This document shows positions 54,746 through 64,000 of a stretch of 64,000 nt of DNA, piece after piece. Numbering within the stretch: position 1 is the first letter of the stretch; each line of letters opens with the position of its first letter. The notes beneath the pieces were generated by a model. That model saw only the letters and a list, made by a program, of their open reading frames with translations. It was not told the origin of the DNA and searched no databases. Source of the stretch: Chryseobacterium antibioticum (GTDB lineage: Bacteria > Bacteroidota > Bacteroidia > Flavobacteriales > Weeksellaceae); contig NZ_JABBGI010000019.1 of assembly GCF_012927325.1 (NCBI RefSeq), forward strand, positions 54,103 to 118,102, read 5' to 3'. The position numbers were made by a program, and so were the translations under genes.

Positions 54746-55008
54746 GTAGCAGATGTTAGGTTGCAGGTAACAGGTAATAGTAATCACCGTTTAGCTCTGC
54801 AGCTTTTGATTTATTATTTCTTGCTTAAAAATATTGATAAGAAGTACAAGCATTATTAAAATTGAGATTCAATTCCGCAACCTGCAACCCAACACCAGCA
54901 ACCTATTATCTGCTACTAAAAAGTGAATAAAAAATACCAAGCATTAATAAAACTCAGTCAAGCCCTACAACCTGCAACCTATCATCTGCAACCAAAAAAA
55001 AGAAAATT
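54746..55008. repeat. Intergenic repeat phrases between DUF1800 and DUF1501 genes
   Basis: Repeated words such as GGTAGCAGATGTTAGGTTGC, CAACCTGCAACCCAACACC and AACCTATTATCTGCTACT, some inverted relative to each other, make this a low-complexity array related to that at 41528-41670. No gene. Confidence 0.5.
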
Positions 55009-56193
55009 ATGTTAATCAAAAGAAGAGAATTCCTTAAAATAAGTTCATTGGCTACCGCATCACTGATGATGCCCAATTTTCTGAAAGCAATGACATTGGA
55101 TGACGCTTTGAAGCCGAATCAGAAAATTCTTATCGTACTGCAGTTTACAGGTGGGAATGATGGTTTAAATACGATTATTCCTACGAAAAATGATATTTAC
55201 TTTAAGGAAAGAAATAATATTGCCATCAGGGATTCTTTGCCACTGAATGATGAAACGGGAATCAATCCGGCGCTGTCTTATTTTAAAGAATTATACGATA
55301 ATGGTGAACTTTCTGTGATGAATAATGTAGGCTATCCGAATCCCGACAAGTCTCATTTCAGAAGTATGGATATCTGGCACTCAGCAAGTAAAAGTGACGA
55401 GTTTCTGGAAACAGGATGGCTGGGACGTTTTCTGGATGAAGAATGCTATCAGTGTGAACATCCCACACAGGCTCTGGAAGTAGATGATATGCTGAGCCTA
55501 GCACTGAAGGGCGAAAACAATAAAGCATTTGCATTCAAAGACCCTAAAAGGCTTTATCAGACGAGTCAGGAGAAGTATTTCAAATCTTTATATGACCACC
55601 ATCACGATGATGAAACAGTTTCTTATTTATACCAGACGCTTGGCTCCACCATCAATAATGCAGAGTATATTTTTGAAAAAAGCAAGTTAAAAAAGACAGA
55701 TCAGACGTATCCCAATTCACAACTGGGAAAGGATTTTAAAACGGTGGCATCATTGATTAAATCTGACATTAATACCCAGGTTTATTATCTTTCTGTGGGA
55801 AGTTTTGACACCCATGTCAACCAGAACGAAAGACAGGCAAAGCTGTTCAGCGACATTAATGAAGCAGTAAAGTCATTTGTAGCTGATTTAAAAAGTAACG
55901 GTATTTTCAATGATGTTTTATTGATGACTTTTTCAGAGTTCGGACGCCGGGTCGCTCAAAATGCCAGCAATGGAACTGATCACGGAACGGCCAATCAGAT
56001 GTTTTTTATCAGCGGAGGTCTTAAAAAGAAAGGACTTCTGAATGCTCTTCCCGATCTGCAGAAACTAAATGAAGGGGATTTGATCTACACGGAAGATTTC
56101 AGAAAAGTCTACGCTACAATTCTGAAAAACTGGCTAAAGGCAGATTCTTCCAAAGTATTGGGCTGGAAAAACGGAATTTATGATTTTATTTAA
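55009..56193 (+). CDS. DUF1501 family protein (putative Tat substrate)
   Basis: 394 residues. N-terminus MLIKRREFLKISSLATAS, a twin-Arg (RR) motif followed by a hydrophobic stretch, so export by Tat is likely. The body has QFTGGNDGLNTIIP, a sulfatase-like metal-binding signature, KSHFRSMDIWHSAS, and a C-terminal FSEFGRRVAQN and TDHGTANQMF. Paired with DUF1800 immediately upstream. Confidence 0.9.
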   Translation: MLIKRREFLKISSLATASLMMPNFLKAMTLDDALKPNQKILIVLQFTGGNDGLNTIIPTKNDIYFKERNNIAIRDSLPLNDETGINPALSYFKELYDNGELSVMNNVGYPNPDKSHFRSMDIWHSASKSDEFLETGWLGRFLDEECYQCEHPTQALEVDDMLSLALKGENNKAFAFKDPKRLYQTSQEKYFKSLYDHHHDDETVSYLYQTLGSTINNAEYIFEKSKLKKTDQTYPNSQLGKDFKTVASLIKSDINTQVYYLSVGSFDTHVNQNERQAKLFSDINEAVKSFVADLKSNGIFNDVLLMTFSEFGRRVAQNASNGTDHGTANQMFFISGGLKKKGLLNALPDLQKLNEGDLIYTEDFRKVYATILKNWLKADSSKVLGWKNGIYDFI

Positions 56194-56328
56194 TAAAAAA
56201 TGCCACTCTGATCTAATAAATCAAAATGGCAGTGATTTGAAATGCATCTCTACTAAATATTAGAATTTCTCCCGCAGATTTTACAGATGACACTGATGTT
56301 TGCGTTGTATTTTTGTCTTTTTTTGATA

Positions 56329-58080
56329 TTACGTAAAAACCTTTGTAAAGCTATCTTTTTCCAGCTTTTCTAAGGAAAAATCAAAATCGGATCCTTCTTT
56401 TTCAGAAGTAATTTCTGCGCCTAATTCTTCAACAAGCCCGTTAAAGGAAATGGGTTCGTACCATTGCTGGTAAAGCGCGTCCGTAGCCATCACTGAAATC
56501 TCGGAGCTTCCTGAAACATGAGCATGTCCGGCTCCAAAATTAAGGAGGACAAAACACTGTTTTCCGCCTTTTGGAAGCAGCATTCCAAGAACAGTCTGTC
56601 TCTGAACGGAGTTACATTTCACTTCTGCAAAAACATGATCAGGATTCATCATATATTCTCTTGAAATATGGTCTCCTTTTCCAATCACAATTTTATACCC
56701 ACAATCCGAACTTCCGGAATAGACATTATTCATAATTAATGTCGGAACATTCAACCCGTGGGAAGCATACAGATATTCTACGGCACCTTTGGGCGCAGAG
56801 GTCATATCTCCGGAGTACATCAGACTTCCGTTATTCTAATTATAGGCTGCATTCCAACCTGTTTTTCCTCCTATATTCAATCCCGAAAGATCAAGATCAT
56901 TGGCTCCCCATCCATCTTCCCAATAAATCCCGACAGCCAGTTTTTCACCCAGGAATCTTGTTCCGGCAGGAATGTTTCCTACAAACATTTTTTCAGACGT
57001 CGGCAATCCGAATTCTACATGTTCAGGGAAATAGAACTTCTTTCCGGAAAGATCAAATCTTGATTTTAAATAATTCATTATAAAATCATAGTTCTTTTCA
57101 CCTACCGTCCCTGCCTTTCCGGTTTTCACCCAGGATTTTCCATTTCTGATTCTATAAACAAACGTATCCTGACCATACATTCTTAAATAACAGGCAGATA
57201 ATGCTTTAAACAAAGCAAAAGGAGTTGCATGATCCAGCCAGTGCAGGTCATTTTTTTCCAGCAGTGTATGCGTTGCTTCATTCAGAGGATTGGAAACCAA
57301 TGGCTGATGATGGATTTTCGACAGTTTTGATATTTTATTGATGGTTTTAGATGATCTTTTTTTATACGCTAAAAACAACGGTTTGAATCTGTTGAAAATC
57401 TGAGCAAGTCTTTCCAGTCCATATTTTTCAAACAAAGAGGATGGATTGAATTTGCTTTCTTTAATCGCTTTGATCAACTCTTCATTTTTAATTAAAAGTG
57501 TCGTATCCGTCGTTTTATAAATCACGTATCTGAAAAATTCTACGGGATTCACGGGATAAACCTGATATAGATCTGCTATTTTGACAATAGCTTCTTTGTT
57601 TCTGATATTTTCTGCTCCTGTAAAAGTATAATTCAGCTCTTTCGTTAAAACAGAAAGCAGATCATTAATTGTTTGTTCATTCAGGGCAATTCCTGATTTC
57701 AGCAGTGAAAGACATTTCTCAGTCATTTCTTCTGCAGAATACGCCTTAATTACTTTGAAAACCAGTTTTGCATTAGGAACATTCAATATTTCATCAGGAA
57801 TATAAATTTGATCCTGAAAATGGCTTCCATACGTAGAAATATAATGTTTAAGCTGCTCGATGAACAACTCTATTCTGGTACTCTCTTTTATTTTCTGCCA
57901 GGATTTATGAAAGGTCTTGTTCAGATCATTTCCGTTTAATTTTTCCTTTCTATAAAATTTAATGATCTGGTCTTTAGCCCAAACAGCATCTGCTTCGATC
58001 ACAAAACCTGTGTCAGAAATAAAGGGTGTACTATCAGTTTTTTTGGCTAGTACGGCATTAAATAATTGAAGTGTTTTCAT
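56329..58080 (-). pseudogene. Unrecognised RtcB-linked gene split by an in-frame TAG
   Basis: Two open frames lie in the same reading frame: 58080-56836 (414 residues, starting MKTLQLFNAVLAKK) and 56820-56329 (163 residues). They are joined by TAG plus five sense codons, so one ancestral protein of about 583 residues is interrupted by a nonsense codon. The front 330 residues look all-helical (EKCLSLLKSGIALNE). The rest is strand-rich: GIYWEDGWGANDLDLSGLNI, then after the stop SGDMTSAPKGAVEYLYASHG, resembling a TerD-like sheet. I do not recognise the family. The 5' leader holds an RNA motif also present in the adjacent tRNA-like RNA. Two separate proteins or readthrough are alternatives. Confidence 0.6.
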
Positions 58081-58124
58081 CTTGATAAAAATTAAATAAG
58101 TGAGGAGTATGGTTTTTAAAGAAA

Positions 58125-58193
58125 CAATATAGGAACTCCTTTTACCTATTATTCTGAGAAAAAGCGGAGAGTAATTACCAATTATAGGAACTC
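58125..58193 (-). repeat. Leader repeats of the tRNA-like RNA insert
   Basis: In the 5' region of the RtcB-linked gene the minus strand has AGTTCCTATAATTGG (about 58193-58179) and AGTTCCTATATTG (58137-58125), and between them GTAATTACTCTCCGC (58178-58164). The same motifs, GTGATCACTTTCCGC and AGTTCCTATTG, sit inside the tRNA-like RNA. Arms ACTCT (58172-58168) and GGAGT (58139-58135) can pair. Confidence 0.65.
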
Positions 58194-58215
58194 TTTATGC
58201 CTTATTATTTTTTTA

Positions 58216-58263
58216 CTGATGAAAACACCTCAATGGTATTCAAATATAAGTATTTTTCATCAG
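58216..58263. repeat. Inverted repeat next to the tRNA-like RNA, with a -7 box in its loop
   Basis: Arms CTGATGAAAA (58216-58225) and TTTTCATCAG (58254-58263). On the minus strand the loop holds TATATTTG (58248-58241), which fits the -7 consensus and could start transcription of the RtcB-linked gene. Confidence 0.55.
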
Positions 58264-58268
58264 TATTG

Positions 58269-58366
58269 TGGAGCAGAAAGGAATCGAACCGGTGACCCAT
58301 ACAATAGGAACTTTGTCTGCCAATAGCGGAAAGTGATCACTGCTCTACCATCTGAGCTACTGCCCC
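58269..58366 (-). ncRNA. tRNA-like RNA with abnormal anticodon region
   Basis: Read on the minus strand: acceptor arm GGGGCAG (58366-58360) pairs with CTGCTCC (58276-58270), including one G-U; a normal D arm GCTC-AGATGGTA-GAGC (58357-58342); a T loop TTCGATT in ACCGG-TTCGATT-CCTTT (58293-58277), in which only three of the five T-stem pairs form. Between D and T arms there are about 48 nt instead of about 22, with stems GTGAT/GTCAC and ACTTT/AAAGT. CCA is not encoded. It is probably not a functional tRNA but a tRNA mimic or a decayed tRNA. It lies between rtcB and the RtcB-linked gene. Confidence 0.7.
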
Positions 58367-58387
58367 ATTACTATTGATTATTTTATA

Positions 58388-58455
58388 AACCTTTTTTATA
58401 GGTTAATCATCATTGAGAATATAAACCTTATAGATTTTAGAAACCTATAAGGTTT
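58388..58455. repeat. AAACCTTATAGG-type palindromes after rtcB
   Basis: AAACCTTATAGATTT (58423-58437) and AAACCTATAAGGTTT (58441-58455) form an almost perfect inverted repeat. A shorter relative, AAACCTTTTTTATAGGTT, is at 58388-58405. They may end rtcB transcription or be dispersed palindromes. Confidence 0.5.
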
Positions 58456-58484
58456 AGGCATCGTTATAATCAGATTTTGAAGAA

Positions 58485-59987
<1,503 letters not shown>

Positions 59988-60020
59988 CTATCCTTATCCA
60001 ACGATTAAAATTAAAAAAAT

Positions 60021-60353
60021 ATGTTATTAGAACAACTCAAAAACAATCCTGAAACCATTCAGTTCAAAGAGGTTATTGCCTATATTGACGAACATTATGA
60101 TTTCACTCCTACAGAATTTAAAAACGGAAATACAGTGAATGAAGCCGGCCAGAACAACGGTTCATGTAAGGTTTTCAGTTTTGCAAAGCTTCAGGAACTT
60201 GCAAAAGAGCAAGTACTTCCACTTTTCGGAGAGTTTTACAGAGAAGACGTTCTAAAAAATCCTGAAGGAACAGACCACCAGAACATCAGAAACTTTATGG
60301 AATACGGATGGGATGGAGTTTCTTTTGAGGGAGAAGCGTTGAAAGAGAAATAA
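60021..60353 (+). CDS. HopJ-family protein
   Basis: 110 residues. Highly typical of the family: YDFTPTEFKNGNTVNEAGQNNGSCKVF, then EFYREDVLKNPEGTDHQNIRNFM and a C-terminal GWDGVSFEGEAL. The family is named for a type III effector, but free-living bacteria carry it broadly and a secretion role is unlikely here. It diverges from rtcB. Confidence 0.92.
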   Translation: MLLEQLKNNPETIQFKEVIAYIDEHYDFTPTEFKNGNTVNEAGQNNGSCKVFSFAKLQELAKEQVLPLFGEFYREDVLKNPEGTDHQNIRNFMEYGWDGVSFEGEALKEK

Positions 60354-60354
60354 T

Positions 60355-60510
60355 TGCTGTTAGGTCAATAGTGAATTTTGCTTCGCAAGTGAATGGTCAA
60401 TTTGAAAACAATTAAAAATCGACTTGCGAAGCAAAATTCACCATTCATCATTCACCATTCATCATTCATCATTCATCATTCACCATCGTTCACCAAAAAA
60501 TCACAAAACC
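60355..60510. repeat. Low-complexity ATTCACCATTCATC repeat region
   Basis: A run of ATTCACCATTCATCATTC words (60429-60485) follows an inverted pair TTTTGCTTCGCAAGT / ACTTGCGAAGCAAAA (about 60377 and 60421). Related words occur at 21495-21545. It is not CRISPR, because there are no spacers. A longer frame reading into it gives a His/Ser-rich artefact. Confidence 0.65.
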
Positions 60511-61530
60511 ATGTCATCCAATAAAAATGCACTCATCCGCTACAAAACATTAGACAAATGCCTTAAGAACAAATACCGGAAGTACACGCTGGAAGATCTT
60601 ATCGATGCGTGTTCTGATGCCCTGTTTGAATTTGAAGGAAAAGAATCTTATGTAAGCAGGAGAACCGTTCAGCTTGACCTTCAAAATATGCGAAGTGAAA
60701 AATTCGGGTATGAAGCACCGATTGAAGTATACGAAAGGAAATACTACCGATACAGCGACTCTGAATACAGCATCCACAATATCTCGGTAAATGAAAGTGA
60801 TCTGAAAGCGATGAATAATGCCGTTCAGATCCTGAAGCAGTTCAAGGATTTTTCCATGTTCAAAGAGATGAACGGGGTGATTCAAAAACTGGAAGATTCC
60901 ATCCATTCTACGGGTCAGAAATCCATTATTCATCTGGATAAAAATGAACAGTTGAAAGGTCTTGAACATATCGACATTCTTTACGAAAGTATCTCCAACA
61001 AAAAAGTTCTGAAGATCCTCTACCGAAGTTTTACCGCCAAAGAATCCAGCAATTATGTGGTTCATCCTCAATTATTGAAGGAATTTAACAACCGTTGGTT
61101 CCTGATCTGCCAACATAAAGGGAAAATGTATAATTTAGCCCTGGACCGTATGGAAAGCATTGACCCCGAGGAAAATGTTCCGTATATTGATCAGGATCTG
61201 GATGGTGATGAATATTTCAAAGATATTGTGGGTGTTACGGTTTCGGATACGATGGCTCCGAGGAATGTTATTTTCTTTGTAGACTCCCACAATGCTCCGT
61301 ATGTAAAAACAAAACCGCTTCATAAAAGTCAGGAGATTATCCATGAAACGGAGGAAGGGACGTTATTTAAGATTTGTGTACAAATCAATTTTGAACTGGA
61401 AAGACTGCTGCTTGGTTTTGGAGAGTCTCTGATCGTTCACAAGCCTAGAAAACTAAGGTTACGAGTACAGGAGAAGTTTAGTGCCGGATTTAAAAACTAT
61501 GAGAAACTGGATATTCCTGATGAACACTGA
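60511..61530 (+). CDS. WYL-domain transcriptional regulator
   Basis: 339 residues from MSSNKNALIRYK; a frame extending upstream into the repeat is rejected. N-terminal winged-helix-like region (RYKTLDKCLKNKYRKYTLEDLI), then the WYL domain at about 155-230 (LKILYRSFTAKESSNYVVHPQLL, NNRWFLICQH, YNLALDRM), and a C-terminal WCX-like extension. WYL regulators often sense ligands or nucleic-acid ends. It diverges from the rtcB unit, one gene away. Confidence 0.92.
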   Translation: MSSNKNALIRYKTLDKCLKNKYRKYTLEDLIDACSDALFEFEGKESYVSRRTVQLDLQNMRSEKFGYEAPIEVYERKYYRYSDSEYSIHNISVNESDLKAMNNAVQILKQFKDFSMFKEMNGVIQKLEDSIHSTGQKSIIHLDKNEQLKGLEHIDILYESISNKKVLKILYRSFTAKESSNYVVHPQLLKEFNNRWFLICQHKGKMYNLALDRMESIDPEENVPYIDQDLDGDEYFKDIVGVTVSDTMAPRNVIFFVDSHNAPYVKTKPLHKSQEIIHETEEGTLFKICVQINFELERLLLGFGESLIVHKPRKLRLRVQEKFSAGFKNYEKLDIPDEH

Positions 61531-61536
61531 TATTTT

Positions 61537-61721
61537 TTGCCCCAAAAGGGACAAAAGTTTTTAAACACTTTAGTTATTTTTAAGTAACAGGGTTTCTGAA
61601 AGAAGATCACTTAAGTTTCTTTGAAAATCTACGATTTTAATGATGACTGGAAGTTGTAGGAGCAGAATTCCCCTCCTGTGGAGGGGTGGCGAAAATTCAA
61701 AGAATTTTTGACGGGGTGGTT
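61537..61721 (+). repeat. Dispersed repeat, copy B
   Basis: Matches the minus strand of 28143-28330 with several shared phrases, for instance AAGAAGATCACTTAAGTT and GAGGGGTGGCGAAAATTC. It is an intergenic repeat between the WYL gene and a small open frame. Confidence 0.8.
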
Positions 61722-61837
61722 CTATACACCACTAGAATGTTATAATAAAGTATCACCTCCTCTAAAACACCGATCTGCAAAGAAAATTTCAAAATGGCTC
61801 AGAAATTGTATTAATCTGCACATTAAAAAATCTTACT

Positions 61838-61975
61838 ATGAAATCAAGAATATTTAAAGCATTGATTGCCATTATAGCCCCTATTGCGATAGAGTATATC
61901 GTAAAAAAAATATCTGAGCGATTAGATAAAAAAGAAGAAGATAAAGGAAAAGGACCCAAGCAGATTAGTGCTTAA
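61838..61975 (+). CDS. Small membrane protein, unknown
   Basis: 45 codons: MKSRIFKALIAIIAPIAIEYIV, a single membrane helix, then a charged C-terminal tail (KKISERLDKKEEDKGKG). It is followed by a terminator after 33 nt, which supports it as a real gene. Function unknown. Confidence 0.5.
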   Translation: MKSRIFKALIAIIAPIAIEYIVKKISERLDKKEEDKGKGPKQISA

Positions 61976-62007
61976 ACCTATAAGTAGTTAGAATTTAATT
62001 TTATTGA

Positions 62008-62043
62008 AAAGAGGCAATCACTCATGTGTATTGCCTCTTTTTT
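62008..62043 (+). terminator. Terminator after the small membrane protein gene
   Basis: Stem AAAGAGGCAAT / ATTGCCTCTTT followed by TTTTT. Confidence 0.88.
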
Positions 62044-62134
62044 TGAATTATATTTAACGCTTGAATCGCAAATGCGCAAGGATTTTATCTTTAAACTTTA
62101 CCTACCTGCGATTAAAACCCAATCATACATTTAA

Positions 62135-62986
<852 letters not shown>

Positions 62987-63066
62987 ATTAAAAGGTTACG
63001 GGAAGCCGTAATCTTTTTTTATGAATTGGAAATATATTTGTTAAATTTCATTTTTAAACTAAAACC

Positions 63067-63885
63067 ATGTATATAAGCAAAATCAGAATTAAAAATTTTC
63101 GACTACTAAAAGATACGACTCTTTTACTAGACGAAGATAAAAAACAAGAATTATCTCTTTTGATTGGCAGAAATAACAGTGGAAAAACATCGTTTATAAT
63201 GCTTTTTGATAAGTTTTATCGAAATGAAAATTATAAATTTAATTTCTATGATTTTTCTACATCATTAAGAGATAAAATTTTCAAGATAGATGAGAATACA
63301 GTTATTGAAGATTTATCTATTCAAATGATCCTTGAGATAAAATATGATATAACAGATTCTTTAGAGAACATATCTGATTTTATTTTGGACCTAGATCCTA
63401 CTACAAATATTGTTAAAATTCTATTTGAATGCTCAATTGATAAAGATAGATTAATCAAAGATTTATCTAAACCAAAAGTTAGTAGGGAGAAATTTATTGA
63501 AAAGAATTTGTCAGATTATTTAATTAATAAAAACATATATGTTTTTGAAAATGAGAGTGATTTAGAACTTGCAAACAGAGGAAATTTAGTTAAGAAAGAT
63601 ATTTCATCAATAAAAAACTTAATAAATTTTCAAGTCATTCATGCGAAAAGAAATGTCTCAAGTTCCGAAACAAATGGAAATGGTAAAAGAGCTTTATCAG
63701 AAATGACTACTCAATATTTCAATAAAGAACATAAAGAATCTTCTGCCGATTTTTTTGACATTAATGATGCAATATCCAATATGGATTCTACTTTAGATGA
63801 TAAATATAAGACACACTTTGAACCATTTTTAAAGAATGCTAAGAAATTTCTTGATATAAAAGATTTAAGAGTTGAGGTCATTTAA
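63067..63885 (+). pseudogene. OLD-like AAA ATPase, truncated
   Basis: 272 residues carrying only the N-terminal ATPase half. MYISKIRIKNFRLLKDTTL and Walker A GRNNSGKTSFIML (about 34-46) match the AAA/OLD-type ATPase family used in phage defence (Gabija GajA, PARIS and others). The usual Walker B and TOPRIM parts are missing. The frame runs out at the edge of an IS transposase reading in from the right, so truncation by insertion is likely. The stretch is more AT-rich than its neighbours, as expected of acquired DNA. Confidence 0.7.
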
Positions 63886-64000
63886 ACTTTTTTAGATTTA
63901 TAAAATTTGTTCAGAGCTATAACCATAAAAGCGATATAATTAAAAGACTTCCAACTCGATACTGTTGTGTCAAAACGATTAAGCAATGATCGAAAACTAT
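63882..64000 (-). mobile_element. IS transposase, 3' end only (cut by window edge)
   Basis: On the minus strand an open frame with SFRSLLNRFDTTVSSWKSFN, then YIAFMVIALNKFYKSKKV and a stop codon. This resembles the C-terminus of an IS5-type (DDE) transposase in Bacteroidota. The start and the other IS end lie outside the window; the left end cannot be fixed. It overlaps the end of the truncated ATPase frame. Confidence 0.65.

Noticed and set aside
58269..58366. Ordinary functional tRNA gene
   Set aside because: Spacing between D and T arms is about twice normal and the T stem has two mismatches.
60420..60490. Possible CRISPR array
   Set aside because: The words are near-contiguous with no unique spacers and no cas genes.
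60424..60510. N-terminal extension of the WYL regulator
   Set aside because: The extra residues (IHHSSFTIHHSS) come from low-complexity repeats; ATG at 60511 fits the family.

Overview
The window looks like a chromosomal segment of a Chryseobacterium-like member of the Flavobacteriia (Bacteroidota). The evidence is low GC, many promoters with the Bacteroidota -7 box TAnnTTTG, a type IX secretion (T9SS) C-terminal sorting domain, DUF5686, YceI and DUF1800/DUF1501 families, the zinc-less DnaG known from this group, and several dispersed palindromic repeats. The strain is not named; this is inferred from gene content.

Layout. 0.2-10.7 kb: alaS, a PhoX-like lipoprotein, a di-heme peroxidase, a DUF5686 outer-membrane protein, a small protein and an M28 peptidase. 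11.1-18.6 kb (minus strand): the branched-chain amino acid operon ilvE-(leuA remnant)-ilvD-ilvB-ilvN-ilvC-ilvA, preceded by a good promoter and two tandem attenuators, each with an Ile/Val/Leu-rich leader peptide. 18.6-25.1 kb: folP, then a plus-strand run with DUF1599, a DoxX-like protein, TerB, an S9 peptidase and tpiA. 25.2-31.2 kb: a phytase-like lipoprotein, a cobalamin riboswitch driving a lone T9SS-secreted protein, clpP and dnaG. 31.3-38 kb: tsaE, ald, a LytS/LytTR two-component pair and a Kef-type antiporter. 38-49.7 kb: envelope hypotheticals, tyrA behind a Tyr-rich attenuator, a serine hydrolase operon, sdaA, a Crp-family regulator, a flavin reductase, an ammonium transporter and an alpha/beta hydrolase. 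50-56.2 kb: two YceI genes, glucokinase, a beta-barrel protein and the DUF1800/DUF1501 pair.

56.3-64 kb is the accessory part. An rtcB RNA ligase gene is followed on the same strand by a tRNA-like but abnormal RNA (58269-58366) and then by an unrecognised gene broken by an in-frame TAG. The unusual insert of the tRNA-like RNA recurs in the leader of the unknown gene, and the two copies differ by changes that keep the base pairs. This is the best candidate for an undescribed system: an RNA ligase, a tRNA mimic and a possible RNA-binding partner that may regulate itself. A HopJ-family gene, a WYL regulator, a COG3541-type nucleotidyltransferase and an OLD-like ATPase cut short next to an IS element follow.

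The other notable points are the three peptide-sensing attenuators (two in ilv, one at tyrA), whose promoters in two cases place the leader start codon only 4 nt after the -7 box, and the remnant of a leuA-type gene inside the ilv operon. All functional statements are from reading the sequence; no database search was possible.
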